Shown one piece after another: positions 27,763 to 38,700 of a stretch of 64,000 bases of DNA; position 1 is the stretch's first letter; every line of letters begins with the position of its first letter. Source of the stretch: Todiramphus chloris collaris (lineage: Eukaryota > Chordata > Aves > Coraciiformes > Alcedinidae); the NCBI GenBank assembly GCA_025345505.1, contig JANVCC010000077.1:1051998-1115997 (forward strand), given 5' to 3'. The position numbers were made by a program, and so were the translations under genes. The notes under the pieces were generated by a model that was not told where the DNA came from, searched no databases, and saw only the letters and a program-made list of their open reading frames with translations.

Positions 27763-27995
27763 AGGCGTTGCCATTAATTAAAATGTTAGTGCGAGCGTGT
27801 GCGCGGGTGGCGCTGCGTGGGGCTGGGGGGGCTGTGGCGCGGGGGGGACGCAGGGCGGTGCGGGTGCGACGCGGTGGCCTTTTAACAGAGCGCACATCAG
27901 CTCCTGAAACCCATTTAAAAGATATTTGGGACTGGGGAATCGGCGGCGAGCGTGGTGGAAAGGTCATTGTTAATAAGGGAGAGCGTGCGGGTGCA
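27763..27995. promoter_or_regulatory. Candidate conserved non-coding element (island 3b)
   Basis: Starts with an ATTAATTA core (27773-27780), then CpG-containing sequence and AT-rich motifs around 27905-27975. It is separated from island 3a only by the A-rich repeat, so the two may form one element. Confidence 0.4.
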
Positions 27996-29118
27996 CGCAG
28001 GGAGGGCGCGGGCACGGCCAGCGGAGGACAGCTGAGATGGTCGCCCCTCTGTCGGTCTCCTCGCAGCGCGTATTTGAGCCACTTGTGCCCTGCGTGGCAG
28101 CAGGACGGCAGAGGGAAGCTCACCCCGCAGTGGGGTTGCTCTGCAGCTGGGCAAGGGCAGGAGTGGGACGTGGGCTGTGGGGTCAAGGCAGAGGGGGCTG
28201 AGCACTCCACAAACGAGGCTTCGGGACAGGGCTCTGCAGCCACGTTCCGGGCATGTTGGCAGGAGAAGTCTGGCAGGCCAAACCCTGTGACCCCTGCTGT
28301 AAGAGCCAGTGAGGAGACCTGCCCCATGCCCTGAACCTGCTGGCTCAGCAGCATAGGGGCTCAAATCCTCACCCCATAATATTTGGCTGTTGCCATGGAA
28401 ACAGGTGGTGGTGATAGGGATGCCTGTGGGCAGCAGAGGCTGTGTGGCATCCTGGGTTTTCATGGTGGGGGAGTCTGTTTTCTGTGATTTTCTGGGGTTC
28501 CTGCAATCACCCAGAATGGGAAGGTTTGTGTGGATTATTTATTTGTTAAATTAACTTCTGGGGTGTTTGGGAGGGTTTTGGGGTGGGTGTCTCAGCCAGC
28601 TCTACCCACTGCCCTCCCAGCTCCCATGATGTCCTTGTACCATCCCAGTGTGCATGGAAAAATATGTCTCCAGGAGCTCTGATGCAGCCCAGAGGGGTCC
28701 TGAAATGGGGACCAAAATTCTTCCTCTGCCTAAATCCAATCCACAGGTCTCCTGGGAGGTCTCTGATGTTCATGTCTGGACATGGTGCCAGAGGACTGTG
28801 CCCTGGCAGGGAAAAGGCAGCCATGGGCAGTGGTCAAACCCTGGTTGGTGCAGAAGAGGGGCATGACTCTTGAAAATGTGTCTGTGCACAGAACCTTCGC
28901 CCTCACATCCCCCATCCCCAGGCATGGGCAGAGTGTCCCATGTGTCCCATGTCCCAGGAAGGTTCACAGTGCTTTCATTCATTGCTCTTCTTTTTGGTTC
29001 TTCTTTTCTGTCCTCTTGTTGCAGACACAGGCTCTGTGCATGGGAGTTAGGTTTAGGGGGAGGCACGTGACAATTTAGCAACCTGTGCCCTTTACGTGTG
29101 TGCACAGGGACACACGCT

Positions 29119-29192
29119 GATGCACACACAGAGATGCACACACACTGATGCACACACAGCGATGCACACACGCACAGCCTCATGCACACAAA
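29119..29192. repeat. Degenerate GATGCACACA minisatellite
   Basis: About five imperfect units of the form (ga)tgcacacaca-g, 15-18 bp apart. Confidence 0.85.
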
Positions 29193-29579
29193 CACCCCCC
29201 CAAGTCATTTTTCTTAGTGCACCCAAAAGTTTGGCTTCCCAGTCAGTGCCTGGGTCTCTCACCCAGGTTGGGAGTTTCTGGGATGGCGAGGGCTGGGAGG
29301 GGGGTAATTATCTCCAGGTGCTAATGGGGAAACTGGCACAGAGCAGGGACTTGGGAGCCTCATCCATGCTGCAGTTACAGGTCACCCCATCACCGACAGC
29401 ATCCGACTAGTCTGCAAATATCAAGGAAAAGGTGTCTGGGAAATTTTTTCAGGGCTGCCCAGTGGTGGTCAGACTCCCAGCCCCATGACCCCCCCAGCCA
29501 GGTCCCAGCCTCCCAACAGGCAAACCCTGCCACCAAACCCTCTTTCCACCCCAGCACCCCGCCATAAATCACTGCCCTC

Positions 29580-29905
29580 CATTGGCAGAGGACCTTTTAG
29601 AAAGGATTTATTGGGGGGGGATTTCAGCACAGGCAGCGCTACGGTTTCATAAATTGCAAGGCAATAGCGCTCATCATTACCGGTTCATTTGGGGGGTGCC
29701 ATCCCCACTGCCCCCAGTCCCGTGCCCATGCTAACAGCCCCCTCCCCAGCGCCGCTGCCTCTGCCGCTCCCCTTCTCCTCCCAGTCCGTGGAGACCGCGA
29801 GTGTGGAAAATCCCCAGACAGGGAGTGTAAATGCTTGTTCTTTGTAAATGAAGAACATAATTAACATTAAATTAAGGTAATACAAATGAAGACAACACAG
29901 AGCCT
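29580..29905. promoter_or_regulatory. Candidate conserved non-coding element (island 4a)
   Basis: AT-rich patches with CATAATTAACATTAAATTAA-type sequence near 29857-29876 and a second cluster around 29645-29690. No coding frame. Confidence 0.4.
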
Positions 29906-29929
29906 GACAGGATGAGTGTTTGGGGAGGC

Positions 29930-30165
29930 AGTAGAGAGAAGTGATTCATATTTTTAATTTACTGTACAAATAGACTAGCAGGGCTGGGGGGAAAAGGGCC
30001 ATCCAAGTGGAGTGGGGATTTTTTTTTTTTTTCCCACTGTTGTTTTGCTGTGCTTTAAGCACACAATGACTATTAAAGTCAACTGCCCATATAATAGGAC
30101 ATCTCCTACATGACTGCTCTCTGAGAGGCATCTTGCTGTAGCAATAAATTCTGGGAGTGCCATCT
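29930..30165. promoter_or_regulatory. Candidate conserved non-coding element (island 4b)
   Basis: AT-rich, with TTTTTAATTTACTG at about 29950 and a CACAATGACTATTAAAGTC block at 30061-30079, broken by a T-run at 30019-30032. Confidence 0.38.
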
Positions 30166-33100
30166 GCTGGTGTGTACCCTCAGCCGGGCACCTCTTTGGC
30201 CACCCCGACACCGGGCACCACATGCACGCCGGCCTCAGCACCCTGCCCCCGCTGCAGAGATCTGCTCCTGTGGAGAACCAGCCACGGACCTGCTGGCATT
30301 ACTACAGTCTCAGTATTTTTTCTATAGGGTAACAAACACTTCTTTTCTTTTCTTTCTTTTTTTTTTTTCCCTCCACCAAATAAGCCCTGAAATTGTTCTC
30401 TTTTTTTTTTTTTTTTTTAAATTCTGGTTGATGTTGAGGAAATATTTTAGGTTTTTTAAAAGAAAGAAATCACTGTTCTCCACTCCTCCAAAGTGCTCGG
30501 TCTCAGCTGAGTGCCCATTACCCAGAACACAGTAAAAATCACCCATTTTAGGTGTTTGCTTTGTTGTTTTATTTTTCCCTGCAAAAAAGATTCTTGACGA
30601 GGGTCCATGTGAGCTGCAGGCTTGGATGGAGCCGGTTCTGCACTTTAAGGAGATGAAAGCTGTGGGCTCAGCCCAGGAAGAGCTCACTGCAGGATGACTT
30701 TTGGCCAGAAGCAAGCCAGGTTTACCACAGCATGAGGATGTGCATGAGACTGTGGCACCTGGAATGGGCTCACTACCCACGTGGCCTTGTCCCCTTCCCT
30801 GGGGGACTCCTGCCTCTGCTGTGCAATGGAAAAACAAGAGAAGGTGCCTAGAAGCCCCATTTCTGTCCAAAATCACCCCTCCCAGGCAAAAGATGCACTG
30901 GGACTGTACCAAGAGCCTCTCGCTCTTTGCAAAAGCCCAAGAGGGTCTTTCACCATCTGGAGGAATGTCCTAATTTGGGGGTGCAACTTTTGCTCTGCGG
31001 GTCACTTATGCTCTGGCAGTTATTACCATGAGCCGTGCCAGTGGATCTGTGGCTGGCTCGGCCGGTGAGGGAGAGGGACTGGTCCCAGCTCCTTGGTCCA
31101 TCACATGCTGTGTCCTGCTCCTCTGCTGCTTTTTCCTCTCCCGTTCTCTGCTAACCTCCTGAACCACCCCAGGGTGCCTGGGGTCAGCTCCAGCCCATGT
31201 CCTGAAGATCTGCCAACCTCAGAGTGCAGCCAGGTCCGCTTTAACCTCTGCCCTGAAGGACTGGGGAGAACAGAGTAGCTGGTGCAGGACAAATCCTGTA
31301 TGCAGAGGGATGAAGTTCCCCCTCCTTTTTGCCCTCTCCATGCTTTTGCTGGAGGCGTGTTTGCACACAAGACTGTGAGTGAGTGGACACGGAGTGTGCC
31401 AGTGTGCGCCATGCCGGCTCCTCTGCCAGCTTTGCCCTGCTCTGCACGGTCCCCAGCAGCTGGTGCCTGCGGTGGGGCTGTGGTGGGTGGTACATCACCC
31501 CCCAGACACCTCAAAAGTGTTCCAGTCCCAGGCCAAAGACACAAGGGTTGTTTGAAAATTGACCTCCCTCTGGGTGATGCCCCTCCATGTCCAGCAACCT
31601 CCTCCTGTGGCTGCTGCACTGGAAGCACAGACAAGGACCATGTGCAGAAACCCACCTGGGACAAAGGGGACAGTGGTGCCAGCCCCTTCCAGGAGGGGTT
31701 GTGCTGGGGGCTGAGCCCTCCACCGCCACTGCGAGTTCCTTCTCAGAATACACAGGAACTGCATCCCACTCAAAACTGGTCCCTGGCGGAGCCTCTGCAG
31801 TCAGATGAGAGTTTGGAGGAGAAAAAGCATCTCTGTTGAGGTGACAGGGACAGCTCGATGATAGGACACCTGGTGAAACCAGTGCAAGATGGTTTTACCT
31901 TCAGAGGTGTAGTGGATTCCTGTCATTAGCAGGATCCACCCCCCAGGACCTCATCCCTGCTGTAGCCATAGAGATCATGAGCACCGATGGGTGTGAATGC
32001 TCCTTGGCCTGTTTGGCCACAGCCCTGGGACACTTGCTGTCTCACCTGCCATCAGTGCTGGCACAGAGGCACCATGGTGTGTCCAGCAAGCTTTCATCTG
32101 CTTCCCGGTCATGATGTGACCATTCACCTTGAGACAGGCACCCTCCTGGGGAGCTTCCCTGCAGGATCTGCAGATATCCAGTGATGGGCCATGACCATTT
32201 CCTTGATGATCCCATTTCAAAGTATCTGGAAAGTTCAAGCCAGAGCCCATTTCAGTTTGGCTGGGTTGAGCTCCAACCCTCCATGTGTCTACTTCAATGC
32301 TTAAACTCACCCATACTGTAACATTGGGTACATCATAAGGCAGCACTTACACATTTGGAGAAAGTCACCTTCACCTTTGTTTCTGCAAACCTTAAAAGGA
32401 TCATGAGCATTTCCAGGCATCAAAGTAATTTCTTGGGCTCTTCTTTGCACCCTCTGATCTTGCAAGGTCTGTTTGACACTGCTAGAGCATACAGTCTAGG
32501 AGGACCAGTGCTTTTGAAGACCTGAATCCAGAAAGCTGCTGTGGACATGGGGAAGCAGCTTTGGACATGTAGAAGCAGCCTGGAGCTCACCCAGCCATAT
32601 CCTTTGTGAGAAACCTGCAGTGGAGCAGCTGGGAATGCCTCCCTGGGCAGGGCAAGCAGAGGAGAAGTCCAAATCCTGCTTTTGCAAGAGTATCAGATCA
32701 GTGGCAGGGCACAGCTTGGACTGAGACAGCCCCAAACAGAGATCCTGCCTCAATACTCTAAAAAAAAAAAGCTGCTGAGAAGCTAGTGTCCCATTAGAAT
32801 GGGGTTTCTTTGCTCCCACCCTTCCAGGTCCTCATGGAAGTAGGATGGGCATGTTCCTTGGCGTGGTACCCTAAAAAGTGTCCCCAGGAGCAAATGCACC
32901 CCAAAATTACCATAGGATATTGCCAGAGGTCTCCAGTCCTTGGAAAGAGGAGGGGACTTCTGTTTCTGGTGGTGCCTGAAGCCCTGGCAGAAATGGGTCC
33001 CACCCCCATGTTTCCCAGGGCTGCCCCATCTCAGCAGCCAGCAGAGAGCGGTCCTGGGCCGTAAGGTAAAAGCCTGGCTCCTTGTCCACGCCAGGACCCC

Positions 33101-33179
33101 AGGATGGGGGCTGCTCCCAGGGGGGCCATTGCCTTCCACACGGAGAGCAGGGGGCATCTTCCAAGCCACCCGGCATGCT
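30166..33179. other. Intergenic; no gene seen
   Basis: Contains T/A homopolymer runs (30358-30370, 30401-30419) and otherwise ordinary sequence; no recognisable coding exon. Confidence 0.45.
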
Positions 33180-33440
33180 GGATGGGAGAGATAAATAAAT
33201 ACCAGAATAAATAAATACAAGTGGCAAAGAGGCCTGAAATGATGCTGTCGTTTGCTGGGAATGAGAGACACAAGTGTAATTTAGGTTTTGATATTATGAA
33301 AGTCTCGCTGCTCTAAAACAGCAGGGCACTCAGTGCCTCATTAATAAAGGATAAACTTGGAGTCTATTTACAATGCACTTTTTGGGGTTATTTACACTCC
33401 ATTATACATATGTAATGTTGCACATATTTACCGCTCTGTT
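33180..33440. promoter_or_regulatory. Candidate conserved non-coding element (island 5)
   Basis: Continuous AT-rich block with repeated AATAAATA, TTTAC/GTAAAT and CATTAATAAAGG motifs and balanced strand composition. No open frame. Flanked by GC-rich DNA. Confidence 0.42.
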
Positions 33441-34504
33441 CTGCTGCCGAGAGCAGCCGAGTCGGGAGGGAGACGGAGTGGGAAGTGGCTGGTGCTGCGG
33501 AGCCCTGACCCCTGCTTAGACAGATGTCCTTTAGATGGCTTGAGATGCAGGAGAGCCCCAAGCTAGCGATAAGGATGGAGGGGCTGGGACTGGGCACTGG
33601 GGGTCCAGTATGAGCCAGTTCCTGCCCCCATGGGCCCAGCATCCACCCACCCCCCCCGGAGGCACCCTGAGGCTTTGCCAAGTGTTGCAGAAAGGATGAG
33701 CTCCTCACCAAGTGACCATGAGCACCAAACGTTCAGAATGTGGGCCTGTCACAGAGTGGGCAACTGGAAAAAATCATTTGCAACAAAACAAATTGTGCTT
33801 GTGTTGGCACTGGGGAGTTTTGGCCGTGCAGCCCTCCCCACCTCCTGGCTCTTACCTCTTAGCAGAGCAAAATACTGTGGCTTCCCTGTAAAGCAAAGCT
33901 CCCCGAGGGTCTGCCGGCCTGGGAGCCCCTGACCCACTGGTGTTTGTGGGAGCTGCTGTGAGCATCCTGGGTCATGCAACTGCCCTGCACACAGCAGTCC
34001 CAGGAAACAGGGCAGCCCCCAGCACAACCCCAGGATTCCAGGCAGAGATGTGGGAGAGGTTGTGTTTAGAGAGCACCTCAGGGTCACAGGAATTAGTGGG
34101 ATGCAGCAAAGAGATACGAGTGAACCCGTGACCCCTTTGTCCTCATCAGAGTCTGGGAGGGTGCAGGAGTCCTGTGGAGCACTCGCTATGGGGCCAGCAC
34201 GTAGGGGGCTTCCCGCAGGCTGTGGAGGGCATGGTGGCTCACTAGTCACTCCAGCTCTGAGCTGCGCCCTTCTGCAGCAGCCAAGGTGAGGTACCAGAGC
34301 CCAGCAGCCACCCTGACCACCATTCCTAGGAAATGTAGGGTGACTTTGACCTTTACAGCCAGGCAGAGTGGGGAGAAGGACAAGCACCCCCCATCCCATC
34401 CTGCTCATCCCCATCTCTGGGGTGCACCCAGCCCTGCCAGCACACTCCAGCTTGCTGCTGTCCCAGGCTGCGCTTGCCAAATGATCGTTCTGGAGGCAAT
34501 GCTC

Positions 34505-34510
34505 TTTATT
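34505..34510 (-). terminator. Possible poly(A) signal for the SLC2A gene
   Basis: TTTATT on the plus strand reads AATAAA on the minus strand, about 1.05 kb past the transporter stop. If used, the CR1 element would be inside the 3'UTR in antisense orientation. Weak call. Confidence 0.25.
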
Positions 34511-34634
34511 AAACATCTCATGTGGGCAGCTTTTGACAAGTCCACATACCCAGGACTGAGGTGAACACCCTGCCCCCAAAGAGGTCCCCTCCTCTCTGAG
34601 AAGGCTCCTCTTCCAGCACAACAGGGGGCAACAA

Positions 34635-35380
34635 GGCCAAGTGCAAAGTCCTGCACATGGGTCAAGGCAATCCCAACTCCAAATACAGGCGGTATTTGAA
34701 ATGAGCGCAGCCCTGTGGAGAAGGACTTGGGGGTGTTCATGGATAAAAACCCTGAATATGAGGTGGCACGGTGTGCTCGTAGCCCAGGCAGCCAGCCACA
34801 TCCTGGGCTGTATCAAAAGCAGCATGGCCAGCAGGTCAAGGGAGGTGATTCGTCCCTTCTACTCCAGTCTTGTGAGACCCCCACCTGGAGTACTCTGTCT
34901 GGACTTCTTGGCACAGGAAAGACGTGGACCTGATCAAGCACTTCCAGGGGAGGGCCACAAAGATGATCAGAGGGCTGGAGCCCCTACATTATGGGGACAG
35001 GCTGAGAGAGTTGAGAATGTTTATCCTGGAGAAGAGAAGGCTCTGGGAAGACCTCATAGTGGCCTTCCCGTACTTAAAGGGGATCTACTTCCTTATCAGG
35101 AAGTGCAGTGATAGGGTGAGAGGTAGCAGTTTTAAACTGAAAGAGGATAGATTTGGATTAGATGTTAGGAAGACCTTTTTTACTGTGAGGGTTGTGAGAC
35201 ACCGGAGCAGGTTGCTTGGAGAAGCTGTGGATGCCCCCTCCCTGGACATGTTCAAGGCCAGGCTGGACAGGGCTTTGAGCAACCTGGTCTTGGGGGAGGT
35301 GTCCCTCCCCATGGCAGGGGGGGAGGGGAGTGGGAACTTGGTGATCTTCCCTTCTCTTCCAACCTAAACCATTCTATGAA
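34635..35380 (+). mobile_element. CR1 LINE, 5'-truncated, plus strand
   Basis: About 745 bp ending in the CR1 3' tail (CCTAAACCATTCTATGAATG). Upstream it carries decayed pieces of the reverse-transcriptase C-terminus, such as CKVLHMGQGNPN, STYPGVL and LEPLHYGDRL-like peptides in shifted frames. It is broken by frameshifts and cannot be mobile. It lies antisense to, and just downstream of, the sugar-transporter gene. Confidence 0.88.
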
Positions 35381-35556
35381 TGTGCAGCAGTCAGTGCAAC
35401 CATGGCCCATCATTAGGGCTCCTCCTGGCTGCAGACTGTGGCATGGTGAGATGTCCTGAGAGTCCCAGAGCTGATCCTGTTAGAGCAAATTGTTCCCCAC
35501 CTCCCTCCCTGGATCTGAGACTTCTCCACCACCCCTGTCACCCCAGCCCACTCTGA

Positions 35557-35796
35557 TCAGGGCAGGCTGGAGCCCGAGCCCTCCAGGGAGCTGCTCTCCA
35601 AGGCCCCATAGCCATCAATTTTCATCATTCCGATGAGGTCAGCCGGGATGGAGAAGAAGGAGTGGCGGGTGGCAAAGATGTGACTGATCTCCATGAAGGT
35701 TTTGTTCTTGGTCTCGGGGATGATGAGGTAGACATACAGGGCCACCAGCAGGCAGACACCGCAGAAAACCAGGTAGCAAAAGGCACCAGCTGACAT
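35557..35796 (-). CDS. SLC2A-like coding exon 12 (TM12, C-terminal tail) with stop
   Basis: [20 protein letters not shown] then [17 protein letters not shown] and a 40-residue Ser-rich tail ending SGSSLP and stop. Confidence 0.95.
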   Translation of the reverse strand: MSAGAFCYLVFCGVCLLVALYVYLIIPETKNKTFMEISHIFATRHSFFSIPADLIGMMKIDGYGALESSSLEGSGSSLP

Positions 35797-38700
35797 CTGG
35801 AGAAGAGCAGGCATGGGGCAGAGAGCCAGGCACACCCAAGCCGGGCATGGCAAGAGGCAATATCCTCTCCCATCACCCCTCCCGGGGCTGGCTCCAGCCA
35901 GCACTGAGCTGAGCCAGAAGCATGGGCATCGCTTGGGTTAAGCCTGTCTTGGCACCCTGTCCTGGGGGAGCAGCAGGCCTGTGCCCATCCCTTTCTCCTC
36001 CCATGGCACCTCCAGACCCATACCTGCAAGAAGGGGAAGATGAAGCCGACAGTGAAATTGCAGAGCCAGTTGAGGGACCCTCCCACGATGTAGGCGGCTG
36101 GGCGGTGTGACTGCGTGAAGAGCTCAGCTGTCATCAGGAAGGGGACACCGGCTGCAAAGGGAGGGGACAGATCAAAGGTACAGGGGACAGGCTGCCTCAG
36201 AAACCCCTGGGGCTGACAGGTCCTGCCCATCTCAGTCTTGTGGCTAAGGGCTGGAGCTCAGCAAGACCCACAGGCCAAAGTTGTGATGCTGGGAGGGCTG
36301 GAGACGAGAAGCATGGGGACAAGTGGACTAGTGCCCTGCCCTTGGTCTCCTTTTGGGATCCATCTCGGTGGGTGGGTGATGTTCCCCCTGATACCAAAGT
36401 TACATCTTGCTGGGTGCTGAGGCAAATTTCAGAAGTTACTTGATTGGAAAGTTTCAGATCAAGGTGGAACATTTCATCTGGATCCTCATTTTGCAATAAT
36501 TTGCCTAAATGCTGATAAATCTCATACAGAACACAGGCCTAGAAAAACATTCCTGACGCCCACCATAATGCCCTTTCCAGCCTCCCATGATCAAAATAGT
36601 TTAGAAAATTTCCTTCTATTGATTAGCTAAAGGCTTGGACATTGTGGCTGGTTCAGGCAGGTAAGAAACAACCGCGTTTCCAAGCATTAGAATTTCCCAC
36701 AGGACACAGAAATGCCATTTTCCAACCAGCTTTTCCCATGTAAGGTGAAAAAAACACGGAACGACTATAAATGATTGCCCAAGACAACTTGTCCACTAAA
36801 AACTGCACATAGGTTGTGGCTACTTCTCCTGGAAGAAATCAGCCCCTCCCACCACGTGCCACTGAGCCGGCAGCCCTGGGTCCCAGGACCGTCCTTTAGC
36901 TGAAGGGCAAGATCCAAAGTGCAGCGCACATCCCAGGGCACATGGGGCTCTAGGAGGGGGCTGTATTTGACATGGTGACATGCCTGGGGTCCCACTGCCT
37001 GGGACAGGGCTGACTGGAGCCTCTTTATAAAAGATGCTCCAGGAGAAAAGATAAACCAGAAAGAAAGGCTAAGAAACGAGGGAGGAGCGAAGCCCCTGAT
37101 GGACTCTTACTCACAGCTCGCCCAGAATAGAGATATATATTTTTTTTTTTGTTTTAAAACTCCTATTCATCATTGTTTGTGAACAATGAGCCATTAAAAT
37201 CCTAATTAAAGATGTAATTACAGTGAATAAAGTCTGAGCTGAGGATGAATTATAGATCTGTTAACAGCTCTGCTAATACATCAACTGGGTAAACCAGTCC
37301 AGGTTTCAATCCTAGCTGCTGGAGGCCGCTCTGGTGCCCACGCTCAGTTAGGAGCAGGACTATGCTTACCAGTTGCACTGTGATGGGAGCAGGTGACACC
37401 CCCAGAGGTCTGGGGAAAGCTACCAGGGCTTTCTCCTCTCTTGGCCCACAGAGACGGGACAATGAGAAGGAGGCGGAGCGTGCCCTGGGAGAGCATGGGG
37501 CTGTAGGGTCTTGGGGCAGAGTGTAGTGTCATAAACCAGGGCCTGGCTGCAGGGAAGGGGCTATGGTGCTGGCCCTACCACCTACCTCCAAACCACTCTA
37601 CTCCCTGCTCCCTTGGGGTCCCCATTCCCACCCCACCATCCCCCCAACTCCTGTTGGCCCCAGACCCACCTGGTCCCATGCAGAAGCCGGCGATGATGCC
37701 CACCACGCAGGCCACACCGATGTAGCGCATCCAGGGCAGGGCAGTCTGCGAGGGGACACGGGGCTGGGGGATGCTGCTGGGGTGGTGGCCCAGAGCTTTG
37801 TGCCCAGTGTCCCTGGCATGGGGCTTCATGTCTGCCCATTGGTTCGGTGCTGGCCTGTGGGGGCAGTGGCCATGCAGGACACATGGGGGAAAAGCAGACA
37901 AGCAATGTGTGGTGTGATGCAAAGCTGGTGAGGGTCAGCCTTGGCAAAGCTCAGCAACTCGTGATGCTGAGACATCCCCAGAGCTGGAGGAGCATCCCCT
38001 GAGAGCAGGCAGCAGAGGAAGGACCCTGCTGAGCTCTCCACCTCCACTGGGGACAACTGTTTCTGCAGAAAAGCTATCAGAAGCAGCAGAATTTTTCCTC
38101 ATGTGGATCTGGGTTTTCTTTTTTTTTTATGTTCTTTCCTCTGAATTTTCCTTCCCTTTAACTTTGAAAGGAAAACATTGCTTGGAAGAGCCATCTCACC
38201 CCTCATTTCCATGCACACTCCCTCCCCTGGGGTAATACCCATCTTTCCATCACCCAGCCCTTGTTAATATACCCAGGGCTCCAGCCCCAGTCGTGTCAGT
38301 GGCCTGGGGGAGTGGCAGCCAGACCCTACCTGCAGCAGCAGGGAGACGGTAATGCCAGCTGAGCAGATGCCCATGGCACAGAAGCCAGTGATGATGAGGG
38401 GCCGCCGGCCCAGCTTTTCAATGGTGAAGCACTGTAAAGGGAGAGCAGAGACTGATGGGGTGGTGGGGAGGTGTCCACCAAAATGAGGGCACCCCCTGAA
38501 CTCCAGATCCCAGTGAAAGTGGGAGAATGTTCCTGGGGGCATCTAGGTGTTGGTGGCAGCCCTAGCTCAGAGCACCAGGGTTGAGGCTGGGGCAGGGGAA
38601 GTGCCAGGACTCAGGTCCCAGGGTGAGCATGCACAAGGGTGGCAGTGAGGTCCCACAGAGCCCTGTTAGGGTGCAGGGTCAGGGCTGGCTGCAGTGGCCC

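Noticed and set aside
33749..34825. 358-codon open minus-strand frame
   Set aside because: No ATG-anchored domain structure, Cys/Pro/Leu-rich by composition, and it runs antisense into the CR1 element; no splice partner or family resemblance.
34635..35367. Apparent genes with peptides such as LEPLHYGDRLRELRMF
   Set aside because: These are decayed CR1 reverse-transcriptase pieces, broken by frameshifts.
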